Assembly (NCBI GenBank): GCA_964036045.1
Contig: OZ038378.1
Location: 27,055,450-27,119,449 of the forward strand
Source of the DNA: Eutreptiella sp. 'Long Island Sound 2002'
Lineage: Eukaryota > Euglenozoa > Euglenophyceae > Eutreptiales > Eutreptiaceae
Length of the DNA: 64,000 nt
Direction: 5' to 3'
Part shown: positions 23,085 through 32,538 of the stretch, piece by piece
How positions within the stretch are numbered: the first letter of the stretch is position 1
Layout: every line of letters begins with the position of its first letter
The notes under the pieces: generated by a model
What the model was told of the DNA's origin: nothing
Database searches by the model: none
Seen by the model: the letters and a program-made list of their open reading frames with translations, nothing else
Made by a program: the position numbers and the translations under genes

Positions 23085-23363
23085 TGACGCGTTCCCGTGG
23101 GGGGCCGGCCACGGGACGCTGCGGTGACACGCACAGGTGAGCAGGCAGGCAAGGCACTACGCTCACAAGGGCATCAATACGCTCGTGTCATGTGACAAAG
23201 CGTTTCAGAATCCTTGCCACTCTGCAAAGAGGGAACGAAAGTATGTACAACAACACATCAGGATATGTACACATGGGGTTAAGACTGGACTGGGGTAAGG
23301 GCATCACAGGACAATAGACACTCTATCCTAACTTGTATCCCAATCCCAGGTCCGACCCTCTCA

Positions 23364-23774
23364 GTGGCTGATGGGGGCGGGGGCTCAAACACAACCCATG
23401 CCCTGCTCAGTCCGGACCCTGAAACCCTGCCAATGGGAGAGGTGTCCCGCCCAGCCACAGGCGAGTTCCTGGGAACCAAGGGGCTCCAAGGCCAACCGAC
23501 AGTGGCTCCCTATCCCCCCTTAACGGCAGGTCCCAACTCCTCTCTGAGCCAGAGAGATGGCCCTGCCATTATCCCTCAGGAGTTGGTAGCTGAAAATGGG
23601 CTGTTTCAGCCCAAACTGATATTAGCTCCAAAATTCCCAAAATTGACCCCTCGTTTGGACCCGCCAGAGGTAGAGACGAGGCAACTGACCCTATGCCCTT
23701 CGAGTACGAACTCCCTGGAGCCTTCACCCAACCTGGTTCCCTCTGAGGTCCCGGCATCAGGGCAACACGGATGA
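23364..23774 (+). other. Antisense open frame in the A2 LTR (candidate, unproven)
   Basis: A 136-codon Pro/Ser/Thr-rich frame runs opposite to the element. An equal-length frame is open in the A4 LTR (55790-56200). In A1 and A3 the same reading is split by a TAG in place of CAG (at about 9031 and 43921), giving two frames in each. No domain was recognised. It may be a by-product of LTR similarity, or an antisense gene of the kind reported in some plant LTR elements. Confidence 0.2.
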
Positions 23775-25612
23775 GTCAAGTGGGGTCATGATGCCAAAAT
23801 CACCAAAATTGGCGTCATTCCCACGTGTGGCTCGCCCGGCCAAGGTAAGGCCAATGGTTCACAGGGTAGGAGGCAGGACCTACGACCTATATCTGAGTGT
23901 ACAACTTCGATTTAGGTCCGGGCTCCCTATGGGCTTAGAGAAATGGGGCCGCCAATCGACCACACGGAAGGGGGAAATTGGGGTCCCAAAATTGGGTCAT
24001 TTTGGCTGCTTGAAATGAGCCAAAATTCGGTGTGCTCCCAATAATATATCTCCACGCCGGCTTGGAGATCGGATCCGCTACTCCATACGCGATCCACCGG
24101 GAGTCCAACTGAGACTCCCATGCCATTGGCTCCCAAAGATCTTCATGCCTCTCCGCGTGGTGACGATCCCAATTGGGTCCACAAATGCCAAAATGGCAAA
24201 ATTGCCCACACTCACTTTGGGCTAGCGCCTTAACGAAGGTTGCTCCGCTTCGCCCACGTGGTGTGTGAACCATGGGGACCAATGTCCATATCACCCATGT
24301 CATATATGGTCCATTGGTCCAAGCGTCCGGCGTGCACGCAGGTTAGAACATGGGGCACGACGGGCAGCAAAAGTGGAAAATTGCTCAAAATGGCCAAAAA
24401 TGCGCACACTCATGGTTGGGGCAAATGAGGCACATGCCCGACTTGGACCGGAGTGTGCCATAGGATTGGTATCAAGTCCTATGTGTCCAACATATCTTTT
24501 GGGCGTCGCCCAACTCCTCCGGTTTTCTGGAATGGCAGGGTCGCCAAGTGAGCCCATGATTTGGGATAGTCCCAAATCGCCAACATGGCGGCCACGGTAT
24601 GCCAAGCCTAAGAGGGGTTATTCGCCGGGTCCAAGATATGTTGGGCACCGAAGTATGTACCCTCATAACATACTTGGGTCATGATGTCAATTGAACGCAA
24701 CGTTGAGATACACGGTCGCCACTTGACATCATGACGGGCCAAAAACGGCAAAATTGGCACAAAGACACACAAAAGTGCACTGAAAGGTGCACAATTATAT
24801 TATAATATCTTCGGCTTGGATCGTGCAATCAACTAATCCTTCTAAACACAATGACTTGACACCAATGACCTTCGATCCCACATATGTGCTCCACTTGGGG
24901 CGCCTTGAAAGGTTACAAGCGCTACGTCCCAAGTGGGCACATGAAAATATGGAAAATTGCAAAACACACACCTTGCTCCCAACGCATCGCTTCGGGATCA
25001 CCATACAAGCTTCCCTTCACGAAGGTTAGGCTTGCAATTGATCCTGGGGAGTATGGAGAAGGGGCTTGCACAATATGAGGTCCATTGGCGGGTTCGGCTT
25101 GGAGTGATGGACCCGCCAAATGGGCACGCAATACAACACATGGCACATACCACATATTGCCCAAAAGGTAGCTCCCACCACGATATGTCATGCCCCTCCA
25201 AGGGCATAACTTTGTGTCAATCGCTCATAGGAACTCAAGGAGAGTTCCTATGCAACACCAACACTTGCGCGCTACACTCGAAAGTTATCTTAACGCACGC
25301 AATATCATGGCCAAAGAGTTATAACGCAAACTCTACCCTCTTGACCATGATCCATTACACTAGCGCGCACGTGTGGAGACGCAAGGCATATGATGCTTCC
25401 TAAATTACGTCGGGAGTATTGTGAATACATCCCACGTTTCCTTATTGTCAATACTCGCAAGCGGCACGAGATATGACCCTCACAAGTGGCCTCACGAATC
25501 AACTTTGTTTTGCCCATATCTCTGAGTCAAATGGAGGGCAAGATAAAAGGAAAGTTGATTCGTGCATAGGGAAGCACGTAGGTCCACTCGAAAGAGGTCA
25601 AATCAAGTGCGG

Positions 25613-25646
25613 GGATGTCGAAGTCGAAAATCCGATTTCGACATCC
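25613..25646. repeat. 10-bp hairpin in the A2-type U3
   Basis: GGATGTCGAA (25613-25622) and TTCGACATCC (25637-25646) form perfect arms around a 14-bp loop. The same structure is at 41849-41882 (A3) and 58039-58072 (A4). It lies in the U3 half that A1 lacks. Confidence 0.7.
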
Positions 25647-26033
25647 TGAAAAATTCGGATTAAGGTTGCGAGTGTAAGATGTGAAAGTTGCGGAAGCGTC
25701 CATGCAGTTCCTGAAGGCTTTGGAGCCTTCGTGACGGATTGCGTTGAAATTTCCATTATAAACAGTTAAACTGGCGGTTACGGTAAAGTCGCGATCCAAC
25801 CGCCAGCAGTCAAAACAGTGAATATCAGAACGGAAGCGTAAAACCTGACGGAAACAATATGAAAATAAAACCCTGTTGATTCCTGATGTTCTGATATACA
25901 AATCTCCGCTGGCGGTGCATCGGTTGCCGATGCGGGGCTTTACGGCACGGAACGGAGCGTCAACGGGCGTCTTCCCTTCCGTACATGGGGTTAGTGGACC
26001 GGAGACCGGTTGTATGCCGTAACCTAGCCATGG

Positions 26034-26122
26034 GGTTCTGGGTACCGCTTCACCCCCCTCCTTAGAGCAAACCCTGGGGGGGGCTCGATAACACCCACGC
26101 ATGGCAGCGGGTACCCAGGACC
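26034..26122. repeat. Inverted repeat bracketing the A2 polypurine tract
   Basis: Read on the plus strand, GGTTCTGGGTACCGCT (26034-26049) lies inside the LTR and AGCGGGTACCCAGGACC (26106-26122) lies in the internal region. They are complementary except for one mismatch and one unpaired base. The polypurine tract sits between them. The same arrangement occurs in A4 (about 58439-58525) and A1 (about 20502-20592). Confidence 0.65.
26053..26063 (-). promoter_or_regulatory. A2 polypurine tract
   Basis: On the minus strand AAGGAGGGGGG is followed directly by the LTR start TGAAGCGG. It is identical to the tracts of A1 and A4. It is the predicted plus-strand primer. Confidence 0.9.
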
Positions 26123-27552
26123 ACTTCCTGAAGGGGGGGTGTCACATCCTCACTTCAGGCTGATTCAGGGTAGGCTGTCAAATCCCACAGTAAGATAGGT
26201 ATGATGCTGTATAAGTCCGTAGCACATGTATAGTATCAAGTATCAAGTCCCGGGTCCTGGCGGCGATTGTTCGGCATCCAAAGGACCCGTTAACCCATAC
26301 CAGGTGCACCGGGTGCCGGCTGCTACGGTCACCACCACGGTGGCAGTGGCATACACGGCCAACATAGGCGACACACGACGACCGAGGTGGTCCCACAGGT
26401 CGAGAGCGACCACAAAGATCCATCAGGCTACCCCAAGCTTCCCAAGGCCCGCCGACTGGGGAGAGTCCCCACGGGTCCTTCCTCGGGCGCACCATGTCCA
26501 TATCCATACGACGCGAGTCCAGAGTGCCATAGTCGAACTCCTTAAGAACCCCAGATCTTAAGGGAGCTCCTCCTTAAGGGATCGGGCATCAAGGCCGTCT
26601 TTTCCCTCGCCCTACTGCCACGAAGGCCATACATGAGGGAGTCCTCATGCAGTGTGGGCGGAGGCGTCGACTCCTCAAACCACCAGTTTCCCAGGCAGAC
26701 TGACCGAGGTCAGGAGCACCGGAGGCCGCCATCCGAATGCAAGTGCGTCTGCGAATCGGTAGGCTCACACTGGGACTGACAGTGGTGGACCGCTGGGAGT
26801 GTAGTCAGGCAACTGGGCTTCCCGCCTGGCGCCATCAGGATCTCCACACATCACAGCGAATAGGGCAACACGGTATCACGAGCACTCAAACAGTAGAATC
26901 TGTAATCACGTACTGGTCCAGGCTGGACCAAGCTGTAAGAACATGTACACGGCGACTCAAGGCGCCTCTGTATCCCGATTCGTGGTGAAAAACAGTCCAT
27001 CCCTCAGCGATGGGCTGATGACACTTAACATACAGATGCACATATCCTGGAGGGCAGAAAAACAAGCAACAATCTGGGTAATAAGGCGTGTAAACACGCT
27101 CTGCACAGAGCGCCAAACCACGCCACGGTCAGGATAAGGCAATGCAGGAGGGTGGACAGGAAGACGCCTGAGTTCAGGCCATATATAGTCTGCAGACACA
27201 CGTCGACTGGTCTGGATTCCGCAAGTGCCATGGAACCAGACCACACACTCAAAAATCGCAATGCCGATGACAGCGGCATCCGTTGCGCAACGTTGTATGG
27301 GCTTCAAGGCCCCAAGAGCTCAGAAAAATGAAGGTCAGTCGCCCTACCTGGTTTCCCAAGGATTCAGCAGGGGGGGGGAGTGACGCATAGAATTGAAGAG
27401 GAGGGCCATCCTCCTCTGGATTCAGCAGGGGGGGGTATATGGCCACTCCGATGGCAGGTCACCGGAAGATGAGAGAGAGCAAGCAAGTGAGGGACGATTT
27501 GTCGGCCTCACAAGCGCCTCAAAGCACATCAGGGGAGAGCTCAGGGCGCTGA
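26064..27552 (-). other. A2 3' non-coding region
   Basis: This is homologous to the 1.5 kb after pol in A1, A3 and A4. No gene can be supported. It contains the pair of CTGCTGAATCC motifs next to runs of C (on the plus strand GGATTCAGCAGGGGGG near 27360 and 27419) and the conserved TATA-like stretch near 27182. Confidence 0.6.
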
Positions 27553-30500
27553 TCAGGCACCCCTGGCTGCAATCGCCCGGGTGAGTGCTGCCAAGTCCGA
27601 AACGTGGATCTTGGTCTTGTGCTTGCGGATGTACTCCATGAAGGGAGTATTGACCCGCGGCACGAACGAGGAGACGGGTTCCCAGGTATCGTGGGACGGC
27701 CCATAGCCCCGCCAACGAACCTTGAACTCGAGACCCCCGGGTGCCGAGGCTTTCGGACGCTGAGCAAGGATCTTCTCGACTGTATAGTCGTCCTGCTCAG
27801 CGTAGTCGTCGTCCGAATCGGCCTCATGTGCGGCATAGCTCAGGGACACATGTTGGCCACGGAGGTCGGGTTCCCGCACACGGAGTTGACTCTCGTGGCG
27901 TTCCCGGAACTGTCCGTGACCCACCTTGATGCGGTAGGTGTCCTCACCAATCCTGCGGACCACCTCGCCGGGTGTGAACCAGGTCTTGGTGCGGTGGGTG
28001 CCCATAGGGCGGGGTCTGATCACCCACACGGGGTCTCCCACCCTGAACTTCTGCGCTGTCGAGCTCGGGGCGGACTTCTGACGCTCAGCATGCTCCTTCT
28101 CAAGCTGCTGGCGGATGTCCCGCGCCGTTTGCTTTTGCCGCGCGAAGAACTCCTTGGCATCCATAGCCATGCCATCACCAGACAAGGGAAGTCCCCTACC
28201 CAGGGGGTCCCTGCCGAAGAGAATCTGGTGAGGGGACAAACCACCCGGGGTGGGGGTGTCATGATGGGCCTTCAGAGCAGGCCACATCTCCTCAAACCAG
28301 TTCCGCCGTGGATTGGTGATGTGGATCTTGCGCAGCTTCTCGAACAGCTGCCGTCCCGCCACTTCAGCACGGCCGTTGGACCGGCTGAGATAGGCGATGC
28401 TCTTGGCATGACGTATCCCCATGAGGGAACACATAGCCTTGAACCAGCCACCAGTAAACTGGGGCCCTCGGTCACTGCAAATGGTGCGGGGGATGTCAAA
28501 GACGGTCAGCCAATGATGAATCATCATGACTGCCACTTCCTTGGCAAGCAACCCTTTTTTGCGTGCCGCAACGGCTACAACGTAGCCGCTGTGGGGGTCC
28601 ACACAGAGAACCACACAGTCAAAGGTCTCCTTGCCAATGTGCACTTCGGGCATGGAGAAGACGTCCATGGCCACGCTCTCCATGGGCTGGTCAGGAACCG
28701 GGGTCCATTGGGGTTCCCCCTTGACGTTCCGGTTATCGGGATTGCAGGCCCGACAGACCGAGCAACCCTTCCTGACCTTCTTGATGGCGGTGTAGAGAAC
28801 GATATGGTCGATCTCGAACCGACGCTGCATGTCAAGGGCTTGCTTCTTGACCCCAGGGTGCAGCATGTGGTGGTGCCAAGCTTCACACAGCTCGAGCACC
28901 CGGGACTCTGGTACTAGCAGCTTACCATTCCGGTAGAGCTTGCCATCTTCCTCAGTCAGCCCCTTTGGCCACTTCTGCCCGTCATCAGGGTCGGTCACAG
29001 CCCTATACTCGGCCGCAAAGGCCTCAGACTTGGCGTAGTCGTCGGTCCAGTCGTCCTGGAGGCAAGACTCCGGGAAGAGGTGCTTGTCGGACTCAGCTCC
29101 CTCAGGGGCGAGTACTCTGACCGCTCTGCTCACCCTTTCTGCGAGGGGGGCATCCGCAGCCATGACGACGAAGCATTTTGCACCCTCCTCCTCCATCAGG
29201 CGCTCCATTTCAATGATCCTCTTGGCTTCAGCGGTCTCAGCCTCATCGCCATGGGCAGAGATATCCTGCATGCCCTTGCTGGCGGGATAGGCCCACCTAC
29301 TGAGACAGTCCGCCACGGTGTTATCCTTTCCAGGAATATACACAACCGTGAGGTGGAACTTGGCCAAGGTCTCATGCCATCTTGCCCGTCGGGAGGCGGG
29401 ACCTGAGGGGGTGTCCACGTGCTCCTTGTGCCACGACTGCAGACTCTGATGGTCGGTGCAGACGGTGACGGGATGGAGGGCTATGTACCCAGCCCATTTC
29501 CTGAGAGCCATGACGATGGCATACGCCTCCTTTTCACGGGGCGTCCACGTCCGTCTCTGTCCTTCCGCCAGGACTCGGCTCCAGAAGGCCACGGGCACGT
29601 GCCTCCCATCGTCAAGCACTTGCTCCAACACAGCGCCAATGGCGTAGTTCGAAGCATCGGTGCGCAGGACGAACCCTCGGTCGGGATCCACGAGGTGCAG
29701 ACCCACTGCGGATAGCAGCGCCTGCTTCATCCCCTCAAAGGCACGGTCGGACTCAGTTGTCCAGACCAGAGCCTTCTTGGACCCCTTCTTGGTCTCCTCT
29801 CGGTTGCCCTTGAGCATGGTCGTCATGGGGGCTGCATACTCGGCATACATCTTGATATACCCCGAGTAGTAATTGCAGAACCCCAGATACGCCCGTAGCT
29901 CAGAGACCGTCTTGGGCTTTTCCCAGTGCTCAATCGCAGCCACCTTGCCAGGTATGGGCTTTCGCTGCCCGTTCCCGACTACGTGGCCAGCGAAGACCAC
30001 CTCGCTTACCGCAATGGTGGCCTTGTCACTGCTGCCCGTGAGTTTGTGCCGAACCAGAAGGTCCAGCACTCGAGTGACGTCCCTCTCGTGTGCCTCCAGG
30101 AGCTCCTCGTAGCTCATACTGGATTCCCCGGACGCGATGATCACGTCGTCCACGAAGGGGTCCGCACAGTCGCGCACCGGCTCAAGCAGGTTCTCCAGCA
30201 TCCGCTGAAAAGCTTCATTGCCGTTGGTAACGCCCATGGGCATCACCTTCCACTGGAGAGGTCCAAGTGGGGTGCTCATGGCTGTGCAGGCACGGGACTC
30301 CTCGGCGAGAGGCATCTGATGATAACCATGTTTCAGGTCAATCGCCGTGAAGATCCTCCGCCGGTGTTGTTTTTGCAGCATGTCCTCAATGAGGGGCAGC
30401 GTATAGCTGTCCTGCTGCGTTTGGGCGTTTAGGCCGCGGTAGTCGACCACGAGCTGCCACTCACCGGCAACCTTCTTGGGGACGACGAAGCACGGAGAGG

Positions 30501-32535
30501 CCCACTCGGAGTGGCACGGCTCAAGCCAGCCTCTCTGGATGAAGTCACGGAGGATCTTCTCCATGGCCTCTTTCCTCTCGCCCCTCAGGGCAAACTCCCG
30601 GTGCCGATACACACGGGGGTCCTGCTTCAGTCGTATCTTGGCCTCGCCATACGGTCCACGAACGGGTGGCGGAAACACAGGCTTTCCGCTGAAGAAGGTA
30701 TCACCATACTTCTGCTTCAGCCTGGCCCTCAATGCCTGGATCTTGGGGCAGTCATCGGACTCCGCCTTGGCTTTTCCGGGCACTTGAACCACGGAGCTTA
30801 CTTGAGGGGTAGCGACCCCGCTGGCTTTGGGCTCAGGCGGTCTTCCCAGGTGGCCCAAAGGGCCATCTCTGGTCTTGCCTCGGAATAGATCACCGTAGGT
30901 GGGTGGGTTACCCCCGATTGGCTCGTCCTGGCTGGACAGGTGGTCCAGTACCCTCCTTACGAAGGTATCTCCATCGTAGGAACCAGAGACGATCGAGTCC
31001 ACTTCCCACCAGGCTTTGTCCTGGCCTTTGCCCTCACGCTGGTTTCCCCAGTCGTGAAAGGGCTGATCCATATACCCGTGAACCAGATCCCACTCCTCTT
31101 CAGTGTGGGGCTCTTCCGATTCCGATTCTTCGATGTCAACAGAGGGAACCGCAAAGCATTGCCTCCAAGGCTCCGCTACGATGCGGTTGACACACACGAA
31201 GTCCGTGGTGTCGGCCTGATCAAGGCCCCCATCCACATAGTGGAATTCCGTTGGCCATCTCTGGGGTGGCATGGGCTGTCCCTTAGCGTCCTGATAGACA
31301 CTCTCTCCAGCCGGTAGGACGACCTTGTTCAAGGTCATGTTGGTCAATGAGGCTACCCAATGTCGGGTACTTTCCTCCTCGGTGCATCCCATAGGAACAA
31401 CCAGCACTGCCTTGGAGCGGTCCTTGCGAATCTTCGCTATCGCTCTTGGAATGTCCCAACGGGGGCAATGGATCCACATCAATCCCTGATGCGGACCCCA
31501 GTGCTTCTTCCACGCGGAGTCCTGTGCGCTCCAGTACTTCTCACACACCCGAAGATGGGCGGAGGTTCCTGAAGAGAACGCATCCAGCGCCAGATCCGAA
31601 GCTCCCAAGTCCGCGACAACTCGGCTCGCCACTTCTGGCCTTACGCCGTACTCCTGGTTTGCAGGACCAGTTGGCTCAGTGTCCAGCACGGCTACTTCGA
31701 GCTGATTGCGTTCGGGGTGGATCCATTGGCATTCCACATGGTGCTCAGGTGACGAAAGCCACGAGAGCTGGTCGTCCTGGTACAGGGTCATGGAGGCCTG
31801 GGCCGGGAGGACGCCGGAGTCCGTCTCCATCATGAAGTCGTACCCGACGATCATGTCCCAGTCCATCTCGGCCTCGTAGAAGCGACCGTGCAGGAGGATT
31901 TCCTTGCCGAGGTCTGGGCGGCTCAGCTCACGATGGTTCACGAACTGCAGCCCAATGGCCGCTTCCTTCGTGCCTCCCACCATGTACTGGCCGTTCGCCA
32001 CCTTCAGCCTGACAGGTTTCCGACTGTCGGTCAGACACTCTGGTGGAAGTAGGCCAGCCTTGACCAAGCTGACTTGAGCTCCCGTGTCGACCAACACGTC
32101 GAAAACCTTTTTTACTTCCCCGCATAAGGCACGGACCTTAAGATGCAACTGCCGCTCGCGACCGACACGGCGCACGGCGTGCAAACTCAGGATCTCCGGC
32201 CGTTCTAGAAGCTCCACAAGCGACTGGTGCAGGTCGTGGACAATGGGCTCAGGCTGCCCATCTGCAGCATCCAGCTGCGGTCCGGGTGATCCTCCGATAC
32301 TCTCGGATAGATCCTGTAATACATCAAACACATTCTTGGTCGCGAAGGACGGACGGGTGCAAGGGTTCGTGCCTTCACTTGCCCTCGGCCCGCCTCCGCG
32401 ACTGGGCGCCGGACCGGGCCTTCCGCCCGCGGCAGTTCCCTTGTGCTTATCGACTCCCGACTGGGATGGTTCGGCGCTTCCCACGTCACCATCCTGCGAC
32501 CGCCCTAGCTGGGGCCCTTGGCTGCAGGGGCTCCG
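27553..32535 (-). CDS. A2 pol: protease, methyltransferase-like, RT, RNase H, integrase, chromodomain
   Basis: A single open frame of about 1,660 codons follows the gag TAG in the same frame. Numbering from the first possible GTG (32484), residues are: protease LVDTGAQ at 131-137 and IVGYDF at 212; methyltransferase-like domain about 298-420; RT 610-840 with IDLKHGYHQ and FVDD at 777-780; RNase H 925-1050 with RTDAS, KEAYAI and CTDHQS; integrase zinc region (H...H...CSVCRAC) about 1204-1247; catalytic D1274, D1338 (CSDRG) and E1374, giving D-x35-E; chromodomain about 1565-1607 (DDYTVEKIL, KVRWRGY, TWEP). No ATG precedes the protease, so translation probably comes from gag readthrough. All expected RT, RNase H and integrase catalytic residues are present, so this pol could be active. 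The chromodomain probably directs integration to marked chromatin, as known for chromoviruses. Confidence 0.9.
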   Translation of the reverse strand, partial: RSPCSQGPQLGRSQDGDVGSAEPSQSGVDKHKGTAAGGRPGPAPSRGGGPRASEGTNPCTRPSFATKNVFDVLQDLSESIGGSPGPQLDAADGQPEPIVHDLHQSLVELLERPEILSLHAVRRVGRERQLHLKVRALCGEVKKVFDVLVDTGAQVSLVKAGLLPPECLTDSRKPVRLKVANGQYMVGGTKEAAIGLQFVNHRELSRPDLGKEILLHGRFYEAEMDWDMIVGYDFMMETDSGVLPAQASMTLYQDDQLSWLSSPEHHVECQWIHPERNQLEVAVLDTEPTGPANQEYGVRPEVASRVVADLGASDLALDAFSSGTSAHLRVCEKYWSAQDSAWKKHWGPHQGLMWIHCPRWDIPRAIAKIRKDRSKAVLVVPMGCTEEESTRHWVASLTNMTLNKVVLPAGESVYQDAKGQPMPPQRWPTEFHYVDGGLDQADTTDFVCVNRIVAEPWRQCFAVPSVDIEESESEEPHTEEEWDLVHGYMDQPFHDWGNQREGKGQDKAWWEVDSIVSGSYDGDTFVRRVLDHLSSQDEPIGGNPPTYGDLFRGKTRDGPLGHLGRPPEPKASGVATPQVSSVVQVPGKAKAESDDCPKIQALRARLKQKYGDTFFSGKPVFPPPVRGPYGEAKIRLKQDPRVYRHREFALRGERKEAMEKILRDFIQRGWLEPCHSEWASPCFVVPKKVAGEWQLVVDYRGLNAQTQQDSYTLPLIEDMLQKQHRRRIFTAIDLKHGYHQMPLAEESRACTAMSTPLGPLQWKVMPMGVTNGNEAFQRMLENLLEPVRDCADPFVDDVIIASGESSMSYEELLEAHERDVTRVLDLLVRHKLTGSSDKATIAVSEVVFAGHVVGNGQRKPIPGKVAAIEHWEKPKTVSELRAYLGFCNYYSGYIKMYAEYAAPMTTMLKGNREETKKGSKKALVWTTESDRAFEGMKQALLSAVGLHLVDPDRGFVLRTDASNYAIGAVLEQVLDDGRHVPVAFWSRVLAEGQRRTWTPREKEAYAIVMALRKWAGYIALHPVTVCTDHQSLQSWHKEHVDTPSGPASRRARWHETLAKFHLTVVYIPGKDNTVADCLSRWAYPASKGMQDISAHGDEAETAEAKRIIEMERLMEEEGAKCFVVMAADAPLAERVSRAVRVLAPEGAESDKHLFPESCLQDDWTDDYAKSEAFAAEYRAVTDPDDGQKWPKGLTEEDGKLYRNGKLLVPESRVLELCEAWHHHMLHPGVKKQALDMQRRFEIDHIVLYTAIKKVRKGCSVCRACNPDNRNVKGEPQWTPVPDQPMESVAMDVFSMPEVHIGKETFDCVVLCVDPHSGYVVAVAARKKGLLAKEVAVMMIHHWLTVFDIPRTICSDRGPQFTGGWFKAMCSLMGIRHAKSIAYLSRSNGRAEVAGRQLFEKLRKIHITNPRRNWFEEMWPALKAHHDTPTPGGLSPHQILFGRDPLGRGLPLSGDGMAMDAKEFFARQKQTARDIRQQLEKEHAERQKSAPSSTAQKFRVGDPVWVIRPRPMGTHRTKTWFTPGEVVRRIGEDTYRIKVGHGQFRERHESQLRVREPDLRGQHVSLSYAAHEADSDDDYAEQDDYTVEKILAQRPKASAPGGLEFKVRWRGYGPSHDTWEPVSSFVPRVNTPFMEYIRKHKTKIHVSDLAALTRAIAARGA

Positions 32536-32538
32536 CTA
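32536..32538 (-). other. gag stop codon with in-frame pol downstream (candidate readthrough site)
   Basis: Gag ends in TAG followed by CGG AGC CCC TGC AGC, and the same frame stays open into pol. The TAG-CGG-AGC context and the frame are identical at 14092 (A1) and 49155 (A3). A CGG after the stop is a feature of one class of viral readthrough sites (best known as UGA-CGG). Readthrough is inferred, not shown. Confidence 0.6.

Larger units (their letters stand above)
23085..26052 (-). repeat. A2 3' LTR, complete (2,968 bp)
   Basis: The outer end (TGACGCGTTCCCGTGGG at 23085) interrupts the A1 LTR. The inner end (CCGCTTCA at 26045-26052) abuts the polypurine tract. It carries the A2-A4 type U3 (reverse complement of CTAGGTTACGGCATACAACC) with a 10-bp hairpin at 25613-25646. 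On the plus strand, antisense to the element, a 136-codon frame (23364-23774) is open. Confidence 0.9.

Noticed and set aside
23085-26052. Tandem element (LTR-internal-LTR-internal) suggested by leader-like sequence after the A2 LTR
   Set aside because: The leader-like 490 bp is the distal part of the LTR itself, once the LTR end is set at CGCGTCA.
27604-28917. 437-codon plus-strand open frame antisense to the A2 integrase and chromodomain, with an equal-length one in A4 (59974-61287)
   Set aside because: It mirrors the well-supported pol frame codon by codon. High-GC coding sequence often leaves the antisense frame open, and A1 and A3 have it broken. No domain is recognisable.
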